From Fasciola hepatica (taxonomy: Eukaryota; Platyhelminthes; Trematoda; Plagiorchiida; Fasciolidae): DNA of 64,000 bases. Position numbers and translations under genes: made by a program. The notes beneath the pieces are model-generated. The model made no database searches and was not told the origin of the DNA. It worked only from the letters and a program-made list of their open reading frames with translations. Where the stretch lies: positions 1,930,001-1,994,000 of the forward strand of contig CANUEZ040000151.1 in assembly GCA_948099385.1 (NCBI GenBank). The letters are read 5' to 3'. Positions 22,542 to 34,794 of this stretch are shown in pieces (position 1 is the first letter of the stretch; the number at the start of each line of letters is the position of its first letter).

Positions 22542-24313
22542 TTTGCGAACATGAAAATGCAAGCTCTACTAAGCAAAGTGGCCATACAGTTATTTGCGCC
22601 GAGCACAGCCTTGTGGGTATACCGTTTCCGGTAAAAAGGAGGAGAACGTTTTCCAAATGGTGAGAGCTCTACTGCTAAGCTAGGAAGTGGAATCGGGAGA
22701 ACGCACGGTCCAAGAGCAGTGGCAGAAATTAAAGGGTAACATCCTGCAGGGCGGAAGTACCACCGTGATGGCGCAGTCGGGCACGAAAAGTAGACCGCAG
22801 AAAGCAAGCGGCATGGAAAAGGTACAGGGCGAGGGAAGGACACCGCAGTCTTTTTCAGTATTTGGCTGTTAGAAAACCAGCCACCCGCGATCAAAACGAA
22901 TGTAAGAGGGACTATGAAGAGACAACGACCAGCAACCTGAAAACGAACCCTAACGCATACTACGATGATGATGATCATCATCATGATCATGACAGCAGAG
23001 CAAGCCCCACGGATTACTGCCTTTCTCACCATCTTGCACGTTGAATTAGAAAGTATTATTATATAAGATGGATAGGAAGTGGACCTACACGGGTGGGAAA
23101 ATGAAAGAACGCCGCAGTAGCCAACACACAAAATACACAACCTAACTGTACAAACACACGTTGATCAATCATTATGATTTGACAGAAAGTAACAACACAA
23201 TCGCCACTGTTCACGGTTCGCTGCCATTTCATTCAGCGTCTCCAGCCAACTGGTTGACGGGTCTTTTGGACCCCAACCACGAAGACGTGAAACACCTACT
23301 TTTCCCAAGTTCGCTTTAAATTTTCTCATTCCTCGTTCCCAAGTCATCTGTTGACCTCCACGTGGTTCTTCTCACTCCTGGGGAGGAACGGAAAATAGGA
23401 CACAGTACAGTAGGCGTGTGTTTGTCATACGTAACACGTGCCCTAACCAACAAAGTCTACTAATCTGGATACGCTGTGACAGAATGTTCATCGAATTAAT
23501 ACCCAATACTTGCTTTCCGACCTCACCATTGCTCACTCGGCTATTTCACTCATTCTTAGCGATACTACGAAACATCGGTGGTCGAAAACCTCAAGAAGAC
23601 GAATATTCTCCACACGCAGACCTCAAGTCTCGCAACCATACAACAAAACTAAACGCACCACTGCACAATACACACGACTTTTCAACTTCAGTGAAATATC
23701 AGGTCGCCACCACAAGTGCTTCAGTCCAGCGTACGCCGCTCGAGCCTTGGATATCCGCGTGCTCACCTCTACTACTGTGCTCCCATTCGTCGCCACGCCG
23801 CTTTTGAGGTAATTAAAGCGGTCAACAACTGTTAGCTCCTCCCTGTCGAGCATCAAGCTCGAAATCGTTGACGTCCAGTCTTGTAACATCACCTTACACT
23901 TTGAAGGTGCAAAGCGCATGCCGAACGGAGCTACAGCTCTCCCAAGTCTATCTAGTGCACGTTGAGCATGTTCTGTGGATTCGAACAAGCAGACAACGTC
24001 GTCTGCGTAATCTAGGTCAAGCAGCTTTTCACTATTTCCTAGTTCGACGCCTACATCCTGAAGATTTTGCAACGCACTCTCCATTATTTCATCCATGACG
24101 AAGTTGAACAGGAATGGAGACAAAGGACATCCTTGTCGAACACCACTGGTCGTTTCGAACTGACCGGATAGTTCACCGTAAGCTCTTACGCGGCCAGAAG
24201 TATGAGAGTAAAATGATCTCAGTAGGTTCACGAACTTCTGTGGCATACGTTTTCGCTGAAGAGCACTGAAAAGCGCTGTTCGATCAGCTGAATCGAAGGC
24301 GCTTTTCAAGTCG
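22542..24313. repeat. Duplicated block, copy 1 (uninterrupted)
   Basis: From TTTGCGAACATGAAAATGC at 22542 to about 24313 this block is nearly identical to 37904-40246. It covers about 420 bp of non-LINE sequence plus the 3' 1.35 kb of a LINE A copy. Both copies share the same TGG-to-TGA nonsense change in the LINE A RT (near 23620 and 39553). This copy lacks the 565-bp insertion found in copy 2 and so represents the empty site: one TACTAC at 22958-22963, directly followed by GATGATGATG. Confidence 0.85.
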
Positions 24314-25022
24314 GGGAAAATCATTATTGTCGGGTCGACGGCTTATGATGCACCTCTAGTTACTGACGAAGAGTAAATATATGGTCGATGTAAACTCTAC
24401 CTGGGCAGAATCCCGCCTGTTGTTCACGGGCGTTCTTCTCGCGAGCCGATGTCAGACGACGCAGCGAAATTGAGGCTAATACCTTGGTGACTATGGGAGT
24501 TAAGTTAATCCCACGATGATTACTACAGTCGTTGCGTATTTCCTTCCTCAAGATAGGTGTAATCAATGACTCATCCCATAACAGCGAGATACGTTCCTCT
24601 TTCCAAGCATCACGGACCAAGGTAGTAAGTGATTTTATCAACGCACCACCACTCATTTTGAAAAGAATTGGAGGGATTTCGTCAGGACCGGCGGCTTTCG
24701 TTCGCTTTAATAATCGAATACACGACTCTACTTCTACTTCCTATGGGGGTTCAAGTGATACCGCTCAAGGAATCGCAGCTCTTGACGCCGGCGTAACTAC
24801 ATCAGCGTGCGGCCAGCTAAACTTATCCTTGAAGTATTCGGCCCAACGGTCCAGCCTTTGCTCTTTGCTATGAATGGGTTCTCCATTTCTATCGCACATC
24901 GTTTCACTGACCGGGGTTCGCTGTCCACCGCTGTCGCGAACGAGTATGAACAATGTTTGACTGTTACCTAAAGCAGCTGCTACTTCCGTATCTTTGGCTA
25001 CCTTGACCCACCAAATTTTGCG
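22970..25022 (-). pseudogene. LINE A, 5'-truncated copy in intron 3
   Basis: The sequence begins in the linker upstream of RT (WWVKVAKDTEVAAALGNSQ near 25000) and runs through RT to the 3' UTR and an ATC/GAT tail. RT blocks are visible (GVRQGCPLSPFLFNFVMDE near 24120, LDYADDVVCLFES near 24010). A nonsense codon ends the frame after YGCET (23623). Frameshifts near 24325 and 24660 break the upstream half. Between 24313 and 25022 it is noticeably more diverged from the 40-kb copy than it is below 24313. It lies in the sense orientation of the host gene. Confidence 0.85.
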
Positions 25023-25211
25023 GGTCAAGGTAATGGAACACACAAAATCAACCCAATTTCCGAAATTATTTGAAAATGTCTTCACGTCTCAGGGTCGAGT
25101 TTCCAAGTTTCCCACAACGGCGCTTACATTTACTTTATTCACGTGTATGTTCTTAATAAGAGTAAGCTCACCAGAAAGTATCACTGAGCTTATCAATCAC
25201 AAATGACTCAC

Positions 25212-25384
25212 CAGCGTCATCCTTGAGTTCCAGATGCACTCGAATTTTATCCAAGTAGCTCCGGATCCTGGTGATCTCGTTCATCACATTCGAATCGCGT
25301 AATATACGGACACATTTTGAACGAATCCGAATCAACGCGTGCCGCAGTGCATCTGCTTGTACACCAGCTAGATCCAACCGGCCT
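25212..25384 (-). CDS. Exon 3 of the LEKR1-like coiled-coil gene
   Basis: A 173-nt internal exon. Acceptor TTTCATTTGCAG and a perfect donor G|GTGAGT. The first nucleotide A completes the AG left by exon 2 (AGA, Arg). It reads 57 codons beginning GRLDLAGVQADALRHALIRI and continuing NEITRIRSYLDKIRVHLELK, ending in phase 1. The segment is amphipathic and helical, with Leu, Ile and Val at regular spacing. It corresponds to about residues 164-220. It abuts a LINE A copy that begins about 190 bp downstream in the intron. Confidence 0.85.
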
Positions 25385-26902
25385 CTGCAAATGAAAACCA
25401 TGATTTCTCGCTTGTTTTACTTCGTTTTTGAATAATGCAAACGGTACGCTAAGATTATTCAATCTCCATGAACGCTACAGGACTCACTTTTGAAGGTGAC
25501 CATAAATGAGTAGGAAATATCAAAGAAGCAATTGTTGAAATGCGATCTGATTGAAGTAAACTATGAAGCGTCTGCTTCACGTGATCACTGTCAGTAACTT
25601 GGCAAGATGATCAGCGAGAAAATTCAGTCACTTAAGCTCTTACAAAACCATAGTATTTTTCGTAGCTTGAGTCCTGCGCTGCAGTTTAGAAACCTAGCAA
25701 GGATCTTAAAATACGAAAAACGATGTAGTTCAAAGGGTGTTATGATTACTAGCAAACGAACCAACGTAAAAAATATGCAGACCCATCACGTTATAATGAT
25801 ATGGTTTTTTCTCCCTTCATTCACTATATAATAGGTGAAGTATTCGGAAAGGAGGTTACGGTCAATTACAGACTGCCCAATCGGGCAATATTTGAACCCA
25901 GGACCGCTGGGCCTAAAGCCCACCGTGGTGATTGCATGAACACCGCCAGAATAACAACAATGAAGAAAGACAATACCTACGTAGAACATCTTGGCTTTAG
26001 AGATATTTCGACTACATATCTGGCATAACAGCCAGCGTAAATGAGGTATATTTTGTAAGTCTCATGTAGTTTACCACGACAAGTTGAATTTACTTACTTT
26101 TATGAGGCTGGCTACTGCAACAGGATCAGCTGGCTTTCGGGATGTCTTGAAAGGCACCTGCCCATGAGCGATCAAACAGGACATTGAGTGTCACCTAGAC
26201 AGCGGTCATTGGGGTGTTCATGCAAATTTATGCAGCCAAAATTAGGTAACTGACGTAGCGTTAGCCGGGAGATGGTCTTTAGAACCATTTAGATCGACAG
26301 CCCTCCTCGCTACGGCAGATACCTACCATTACGATTTCCAGTCTCCTTATTTTCTGAGATTTAACTCCAATTTAATTTCACTTACAGCTTATCTTCTCCT
26401 TCCGCGGGTATTAATTATTCAACTGTCAGTCGAATAGTTCTTTTTTTTAAGGACTCCACACATCTGATTACTGCCGTTTTTATTGTCTTCTTCATATACC
26501 CTAAGTAAACTGAAATCGGTTAACCGATACAGTACTATCTTAATTGTAACAGAATGTGCCCAAATATCACAGGATACTGTAGCCAAGATATGGTCGAAAT
26601 ACCCGCATGCGAGTAACTGTAAATGCTCATGCAGTTTTCTATAAATTCATTCGTGGGAACCAATGCTTATAGATGAGAACTCCTCGATGGCACCGATGCC
26701 TAATTTCAGTCCGACACATTGTGAGGAAAGAAAACTGTTTCCAGTGATGATTGAAAAAAGCCCAGATTAGAAGTGATCTTGACATATGTTCGTATGAAGT
26801 GAGTGACGACCATAATACATCAACTGATACTTTTTACCGCAGATTCACATTGTCAACAGCCTGATCGGTTAGAACAAATCACCCATTTTGCATATAACTT
26901 GC
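25385..26902 (-). other. Intron 2 of the coiled-coil gene (GC-AG type)
   Basis: A 1,518-nt intron with donor AG|GCAAGT (26903/26902-26897) and acceptor TTTGCAG. No transposon protein is seen. A small repeat-like stretch near 25860-25970 contains TTTGAACCCAGGACCG. The rest appears unique. Confidence 0.6.
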
Positions 26903-27022
26903 CTCGTTTCTGTGAGTTCGTGCATACAACGCTTTTCAGTAGCACCTGCTGTCTCCACTGCGGCCGACAAGTCATCGACCTGACATCGTAGATTGTCTCT
27001 ATCGTTTCTTATTTGATAAAGT
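26903..27022 (-). CDS. Exon 2 of the LEKR1-like coiled-coil gene
   Basis: A 120-nt internal exon. Acceptor AACGTTTTAG. Its first nucleotide A completes the TC left by exon 1 (TCA, Ser). It reads 39 codons starting LYQIRNDRDNLRCQVDDLSA and ending CMHELTET, in phase 2. The donor is the non-canonical but known GC type, AG|GCAAGT. Reading through instead would give a stop after about ten more codons. The composition is coiled-coil-like with three Cys. It corresponds to about residues 124-162. The 679-nt intron 1 separates it from exon 1. Confidence 0.8.
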
Positions 27023-27701
27023 CTAAAACGTTGAATAAGTGAGTGTAAAAGTTCTAGTCAGAAGTATTGTGTGAAAAATGAAAGACAGACGGTCTCCGAG
27101 AGAAGTTTCTGACTGAAGGCACAACTGACTAATGTGCATTGTGAGCCACTTTAATTTCGCCTTCGTAAAACATACGTAGAGGAAGTCTCTCCTGATTAAT
27201 ACAAATACATACTGGTGAGAGTGGGTAACATGCAGAATTTCACCAACAACTTCAAGTTTAGAAAACATACTGATTGATGGAACTGGAATCGTCACACACT
27301 GATGAATGTCAAAACAACACTGCACATCACCGTATTCCTATAAATCTACTAACTCGGCAGCACAACAAAGGGAACTTGAAACTAATCAAACAGTGTTCTA
27401 TCATGCAGTAACAACGCTCAGCTCACCATTGAAATGTGACAGATTCACAATCCTTCACCCTGGAGTTCAGTTTCAGCTGCGACTAGGTGAATACGGATCA
27501 GTAGCAGGAAAGAAATAGCCATACAATGCTCCTGTGGGGAACTTGGCGCTGATACTAAGCGAGGAGGGTAATTTCACACAGTTTACGAATAGTTCTATGG
27601 AGAATATAAGCGTCGGATACGTATTTCAAGATGAACCACCAAATAACAGAACATTCGATTAAATAAATAGACAATCAAGTGAATACCATCAGTAGGCTTA
27701 C

Positions 27702-28069
27702 GAACTATCGTTCCTTTGGATTTCTTGTAGTTGTTTGTTGAGGTTTTTGTTTTCAAGTTCAACCACTGCGATCTGTTCATCTTTGATTTGCGTTTGAGCC
27801 AATAAATCGATTAGTTCACTGGACTGTTTCTCAATGCGTTCTTCCAGTTGTTTGATTTCAGAGAGAACAAGATAGCTTACACCACAGTATTGGCAAACAG
27901 TTTGATCTCGTGGAAGTTGGTTTATTTCATCAGGGAGCGGAAACTTGGGTCGATAAGTCAGTTGGGGTTCATCTAGTGAGAGCTCCAGTTGTACCGCCGG
28001 GATAACGTCGCCATCTACAGCGTTCGGCACCAACTGATCAATGACTGGGGTATTTTCTCGATCGTTCAT
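27702..28069 (-). CDS. LEKR1: Exon 1 (first coding exon) of a LEKR1-like coiled-coil protein
   Basis: The ATG at 28069-28067 is preceded by an in-frame TAA in the upstream region, so it is a plausible start. The exon reads 122 codons plus two nucleotides and ends at donor TTC|GTAAGC. The first 40 residues are acidic and low-complexity. Residues about 43-70 contain FPLPDEINQLPRDQTVCQYC followed by GVSYLVLSEIKQLEERIEKQ, with Cys59 and Cys62 forming a C-x2-C. From about 70 on it is a coiled coil. The pairing of a proline-rich PLPxEI segment, DxTVCxYCGVSYL and a following coiled coil is what I recall from the N-terminus of LEKR1 (leucine-, glutamate- and lysine-rich protein 1), a poorly characterised protein. 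The family assignment is from memory and needs a search; the coding status is much surer. Confidence 0.8.
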
Positions 28070-30249
28070 TGGGAAACGTTTAGCAAGCGTGTTACCCTTA
28101 CAATGAGATTACCGCATTCTATGATTGGAATAAAACCAGTGAGAAAATAGTACTACACTGGCCCTAAAGCGATGATGTGGCTGTTTGGAGAGAGAAAATA
28201 TGGAAATTCTGACGTATTTTTAAGTAAACAACGTCGCATGAAGTGAAGGAGAGCCATCTTTTATTTATGATTAAAAATGAAAGGAAATTCTTTTTTAATC
28301 AGTATTTCTGTATGAACGCACTGGAAAAAGTAAGCCGATTAAAGCAGGAATTCACTACATTTTTCTACAGGACCTGAAATATCTACCCTCAGACTTGAAG
28401 TGGGCCTCATGAAGAACCAACAAATGACACATAGCAAACGTAGGGCTTACGACCCCGAACGTGTCTTTCATGAGATTCTGAAGCCAAATACCATCGAAAT
28501 CCTCTCGGCTGATTGAACGGAGAAGATTCAGGTCGGTTAACAAACGTGAAAATGTATTCTGTATAGTGCACGAAATTCCCTCAAACTTACCCCGGCTTTT
28601 CTCTGTTTTTCTGTGATTACCTTTGATTCATACCACAGAGTGACCAAATTTGGCATGCTGATGTGCCAACTCACTACTATTCCAAATATGCACACAGATT
28701 TTGAGCGAGAAACAGATAACTTGATTTATCTCAGAAAAAGTTCCTCACGGAATGCGAAATGCCATTAAACCCACCCCTGGAAGAATGGCAAAAACGTCGA
28801 ACTGGCCTGCAAACGCAACGACGCTGGTCGTCAACGACTCACTTTTGCTACTCATGAATGTGTTACTGAACAATGCCCCCGAAGATAAGAATCATGGACA
28901 GCGTCAACTTAACCAATACACTCTGATTAGAAATAGTGACCTCTCATTTACGAAAACAGAGGAATGGCACGAGGTCCAGGGAAAACTAATCGCATACAAA
29001 GACCTGGGGATACGCATACCTAAGACTTCCAAGAAAATCTTCTAATCTACAATAGTTATTCGTAACTTTTTGAAGAGTCAATTACTATGTCGTTAAGGAA
29101 GGACAGTAAATTCGAAGATGTACCACCGAGCAGGCCACGAAAACACTCTTGTGCGATGTTTCGAACCAACTGAGTGCATCGAAGCTGCACTCCCTTCCGT
29201 CGTGTCTGTCAGCCCCGTAGGCGCAGCATCCCGCTAGGGGAAAATTTGTTGTGGCTACATCGTTACTGAGCTAAGTTTTGGTGACTGCGATGCAATCGGT
29301 GCCCTCGGCTTTAGCCATCAACTATCTCCATTTATACCTAACACAGCACGCATTGGCGTGTACTACTGTTAGTCCCCAGGTCGTGGCCACTGCCCTAGTT
29401 TTGGATCGCTTCAGTGGCAACGGTTTTATTTACTTGCACTCGGACAAACTGCTCGAGTGACGTTGACGTTTGTTGCCCTGTTTACGTTTAGTTCCTCTGA
29501 CTGGATTAAATACTGAGTTCCTAGGTTGACTCCAGCTGAGATTTCTTGCTGAGCTGCAGCTAGGCTGCAACAGCAAACATCAGGTATAATACAGTCCATT
29601 TGGACTGAGCCAATCTGAGTTGGTCGTTCCTAGCAAGTCGTTGGTGTTCCTGGCTCCTGACACCGGGCGATGCTTACCCGCGGTGATAAACGTCATTATT
29701 GACGCTTCGGGTTACCTTTGCGACTGTTTACCCTTTAGCGAGTGATCTGGCTCCATGCATATCGCTGGGAAGTTTAGAGAAAAATTTCCATAAGAAAGTC
29801 ATTAATCCAACTCAAGCGTGCCAGGCCGGAGTGAATAATCAATAATTTATCGGTTTACTCAAGACGGAACCCCTTTTTCGATCGAGTGGTCATCTACAAT
29901 CCGACGCAAATCGGGTCAACGGATCAATGATTAATTCGGCAAATGTTTTCATCAACTTAATCGACCTAACAAAACTCGAACTTAACTGGACGCCCGAGTT
30001 CAGGAACGTCCGATTTTCGCTTTAAATACCATATAGTAATTTCCGTAAAAAAAAGACTTTTCTGACGAACTGAGTTGTCGTCTTCTGATTTTTCATAGAG
30101 GGCTGGGGCGATTGAAGTCGCAAGTTGAGGTCGTGTGTGCAGGTTTCCACTCAGGCCGTAGAAAAGAACGCGTGGGTCATAACACATATCTCCCCTGCTG
30201 TAGCCTTCATTATCATGTCAGCTGCAGCAAGTAATGCGCCCTTATATTT
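28070..30249. other. Upstream region of the coiled-coil gene; mostly unassigned
   Basis: This should hold the promoter and 5' UTR of the minus-strand gene, but I see no convincing core-promoter motif. A Tc1-like terminal repeat lies at 28640-28800. The stretch 29100-30200 is GC-richer, without coding potential, and could be an old LTR or intergenic repeat; I found no paired copy in this window. Confidence 0.45.
28640..28800 (-). repeat. Tc1-like terminal region, second copy
   Basis: This matches 8567-8720: TCCAAATATGCACACnGATTTT, then GAGCGAGAAACAGATAA, GATTTATC and CAGAAAAA, then TAAACCCACCCCT. No transposase sequence adjoins it. It is probably an internally deleted or truncated member of the same DNA transposon family. 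Confidence 0.65.
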
Positions 30250-30936
30250 TGCGTTTCCAGATTAAACCAGCACTGACCGGGGGCATATGACGAGGTTGCT
30301 CTCCTGGAGACGGTAGAGCGACGGTAGTTCAGTCGACTGCAGCTTCATGAGCATCATCGAGTGCCCCCTTGTGCGCGAGTGGCCACGAAGGGAGATTTTC
30401 GCCAGCAACTCGGCGCTCATTTCGCCCCGGAGTATTCGCGGGATGTATATCAGGTCACCCCACACTCTTTGATCCGCTTAAAGAAGCAGTGCCGTTAACT
30501 CCAGACGCCTGTCGTAACTGATCCCTTGCAGTCAAACGACGAGACGAGTAGCGGCTTGCTGCACCCCTTCCAGCTTCGTAAATTCAGAAGCCGTGCAGGG
30601 AAATGTAGCGACTCCGCCATACTCTAGTCGAGGACGGACGTGTGAGTTATACAGGAGTTTGGAAGTACCATAAGGTAGCTTACCAAACGTCTGACGGATG
30701 GCGCCCTTGATGCCCCACCCCGAGGCGCGCACCTCGTCAATGTGATTGTGGATTTTCAGCGTAGATGACTCTATGACTCCCAGGTCTCTTCACCGATGGA
30801 CACTCGAAGATTTGCTCCTTGGGAAGAGTAGGTATCCTCAGGCCTCGGTCTCCCTGGCTGCATCTGAGCGCACTTTTGGACATTGACTGGGAGAGCCCAC
30901 ACATTGGAACACTGCGTTGAAGTATCCAAATCCGCC
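30250..30936 (-). pseudogene. CR1-like LINE C-terminal remnant
   Basis: On the minus strand the frames read IKGAIRQTFGKLPYGTSKLL and YNSHVRPRLEYGGVATFPCT, then KLEGVQQAATRLVV, interrupted by stops, then LLAKISLRGHSRTRGHSM. This is the RT C-terminal region of CR1-type LINEs (VRPxLEYG, LExVQxxATR, TRGH). It is decayed, with at least three frame breaks, and is cut at the (TA)n tract where LINE A begins. Confidence 0.75.
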
Positions 30937-30938
30937 TG

Positions 30939-30955
30939 TATATATATATATATAT
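30939..30955. repeat. (TA)n tract flanking the LINE A 3' end
   Basis: Nine TA units directly adjoining the (ATC)n tail of LINE A. Together with the (AT)n tract at 34799 it brackets the element. Confidence 0.9.
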
Positions 30956-33900
30956 CATCATCATCATCGTACAGCGTTAAACATTAGGGCAAGCCCCACT
31001 GACCACTGCCTTTCTCACCATGTTGCACGTTGAATTAGAAAGTATGAATATACAAGATGGACAGGGAGTGGACCTACATGGGTGGGAAAAGAAAAGAATG
31101 CCCTAGTAGCCAACACATGGAATACACAATCTAACTGCACAAACGTACACCATCAAACATTCTGATTCGATAGAAAGTGACAACACGATCGCCACTGTTC
31201 GCGGTTCGCAGCCATATCCTTCAGTGTCTCCAGCCAACTGGTAGACGGATCTTTTGGACCCCAACCACGAAGACGTGAAACACCTACTTTTCCTAAGTCT
31301 GCTGTACATTTTCTCATTCCTCGTTGCCACGTCATCTGTTGACCTCCACGTGGTTTCTTCCACTCCCTAGGAGGGGCGGAGAATAGGACACGGTACGGTA
31401 GACGTGTGTTTGCCATACGTAACACGTGTCCCAACCAACGAAGTCTACTAAGTTGGATACGCTGTGACAAAACGTTCTCTGAATTAGTACCCAATACTCG
31501 CTTTCTTACCTCATCGTTGCTTACTCGGCTATTCCACCCAATCCTAGCGATACTACGTAAACATCGATGGTCGAAAACCTCAAGACGACGAATATCTTCA
31601 GCACGCAGACTCCAAGTTTCGCAACCGTACAACAAAACTGAACGCACAGAGGCACAGTATACACGACCTTTCAACTTCAGTGAAATATCGGATCGGCGCC
31701 ACAAGTGCTTCAGTCCAGCGTACGCCGCTCGAGCTTTGGATATCCGCGTACTCACCTCTACTACTGTGCTCCCGTCCGTCGTCACGCAGCTACCGAGGTA
31801 GGTGAAGTGGTCGACCACTGACAGCACCTCCCCATCGAGCATCAAGCTCGGAATTGTTGACGTCCAGTCTTGTAACATCACCTTGCACTTTGAAGGTGCA
31901 AAGCGCATGCCGAATGGAGCTACAGCTCTTGCGAGATTATCTAGTGCACGCTGAGCATGTTCCGTGGATTCGAACAAGCAGACAACGTCGTCTGCGTAAT
32001 CTAAGTCACATAGCTTTCCACTATCTCCTAGTTCGACCCCTACATCCTGAAGATTTTGCAGCCCACTCTCCATTATTTCGTCCATGACGAAGTTAAAAAG
32101 GAATGGAGACAAAGGGCATCCCTGCCGAACACCACTGGTCGTTTCGAACCGACCGGATAGTTCGCCGTAAACCCTTACGCGGCCAGAAGTATGAGAATAC
32201 AATGATCTCATTAGGTTCACGAACTTCTGGGGCATACCTTTTTGATGAAGAGTACTGAAAAGCGATGTTCGATCAACTGAATCGAAAGCGCCTTTCAGGT
32301 CTAAGAAAACCATTATTGTTGGTCGGCGGTGCGTGTGACGCGTTTCAAGAAGTCGGCGAAGAGTAAAAATCTGGTCGATGCATCCTCGACCTGGGCGGAA
32401 TCCAGCCTGCTGTTCGCGGACATTCCTCTCGCGAGCCGGTGTAAGACGGTGCAGCAAAATCGAAGCTAATACTTTGGTGACTATCGGGATTAAGCTAATC
32501 CCACGATGATTACTGCAGTCATTGCGTATTCCCTTCTTGAAGATGGGAACAATCAACGACTCACTCCATATTTTAACGGAATACGCTCCTCCTTCCAAAT
32601 GTCACGGAGCAAAGCGGTGAGTGATTTTATCAACGCCTCACCACCCAGTTTGAAAAGAACTGGGGGAAGTTCGTCGGGACCTGCCGCTTTCCCCCGCCTT
32701 AGTAGTCGAATACATGACTCTACTTCTACTTCTGATGGGGGCTCAAGTGATACCACCCAAGAAGTCACAGTTGTTGACACGGGAGTAACTACACTAGCGT
32801 GCGGCCAGCTAAACTGTTCCTTGAAGTACTCGGCCCATCGGTCAAGCCTTTGCTGTTTGTTATGGATGGGTTCTCCATTCCTATTGCAAATCGCTTCACT
32901 GACCTGAGTTGGCCGTCCACTGGTGTCACGAATAAGTTTGAACAGTCTTTGACTGTTACCTGAAGCAGCTGCCACTTCCATTTCTTCAGCTACATTGACC
33001 CACCAATTTTCGCGATCCTTCTTAAGGCTTCGCGTAACTTGTCTTTGCAGCTTTCTTCGCATCTTATTCATCTCCTTACGGTTCGAAAGCTGACGCTTTT
33101 GCTCCATTATACTTAGCGACTCTTGCGAGATCCAGTGTCTTTGATGGACAACGGATCCAGGACCACAGGCAAAACCTGCTGCAACGTGCATCGCCTGTTT
33201 GATATGAGACCAATGCTCATCTACATTACTGTTCTCCGTGGATCCTAGCTCATGTGCTAACTTCTGCTCATAACGAGTGCAAACGTCTGGATCACACAAA
33301 CGGTGCACGGCTAATCGGGTTTGCGGTTTGCGACGATGGCCATGGAGCTGGAGAGATAATCGCATTAAAACTAAGGCATGGTCCGACTCTACGTACGTGG
33401 ACCAGTAAGATCTACAGTTCTGAACAGAACTGCGCCACCGGTAGCTTACGGCGATATGGTCAATTTGACTAAAAGTACCTGTAGAGTTAGAGCGCCATGT
33501 CGCTGTGCGACGCGAGCTGTGTCGGAAATTTGTGCTAGACAAGAACAATCGATTGTCTGCACAAAATTGGAGAAGCCTATCCCCGTTATCTGTGCGCTCA
33601 GCGGGTAAAGCACAACGCCCAATTAAACAGGCTTCTGACGCACTAAGTTTGCCAACGCGTGCATTGAAGTCACCAGCTAGTACTACAATGTCAGAACCTT
33701 CACTGCTGTGAACGAGAGTGGCGAGGGCATCATAGAACTCATCTTTCTGCAAGTCTGAGCTGCAGTCCGTTGGGGCGTACGCCGAGATCACGAACAAATT
33801 GCGTTTAACACAACTATCCTTTCGAACGCCGACTGACCCTTGGAGTCTCACAGCACATAAACGACTGTTAACAGGGATCCAGTCTAATAGGGCAGCCTCA

Positions 33901-34794
33901 GCCTTGTCAGTCAAGACAATTCCTACACCACGTTGACCCACATCTCGAGCTGCTTCGTCTCCTGAGGTGCGCAGAATATACCTCGATGAGATACCTGGAG
34001 CAGTTAGCTGAATTACATTGCTCGAATCCTGGATACGCGTTTCGCTTAAGCAGCAAACATCAATCTTCAGAGAGTTCATTGTGAGGGCTAGGCACGCCTG
34101 CTGACCGGCCTGCATGAGTGTACGCACGTTGAAGGAGCCGAGATTCAGAGGCTGACGGGGCTTGAGAAAATGTGAGTTACCAGTCAGAGGATTATTTCCG
34201 ACACTATTTGACAGTGAATCGTTGCTAGTATCGACCGTGTTATTAATGGGAGCATTATGGGTGGATAGATGGGGCAAAGAGGGATAGTTAGGGACAGAAG
34301 ACAAAGGTTGAATAACAGAGAGGGAACTCTGAGCAGTAGCACACTTATCACTACCCACCCCGCTCGATGCAATGGGCAGCGCGGTCCTGATTAGCCTGCG
34401 CGACGACCGATGCAGTATGGAATTCTTTGTAGTCGTGCAGTTCATGGGAGATGTTGGACGGGTACTGCTAGGGTGTCCAGCCACAAAGCAGGAGAACGAT
34501 TAGGGTCCTCATCCAAAGCCTTTAGTTCTGACAAGAACCTATCCGCAAGGCAGCGGGATGGCTTAGTGGAAGCCCATTTGCTTGGATTAATTATTCTTCC
34601 ACTGGTTTTTCCGACTGAGTGGCCAGCTCAAATCAACCCCCAACCTGGAGGACCAGGAGACTGGACTTCGTCTGACCTCTACCCATTGACCTGTCAGGTA
34701 TGATTGCATCTCCGGCTTAAGGAAGCCATCCTGTATAGCTCTTTGGGTCATAGAGGCGCGCAAGCCATCACACCACGTCAAGGTGCAGTCTCGT

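Noticed and set aside
22970..22995. GATGATGATGATCATCATCATGATC palindrome as a regulatory site
   Set aside because: It coincides with the simple-repeat 3' tail of LINE A and recurs in the other copies, so the tail explains it.
29100..30200. A solo LTR
   Set aside because: GC-richer and non-coding, but I found no paired copy, no clear TG/CA borders and no flanking duplication in this window.
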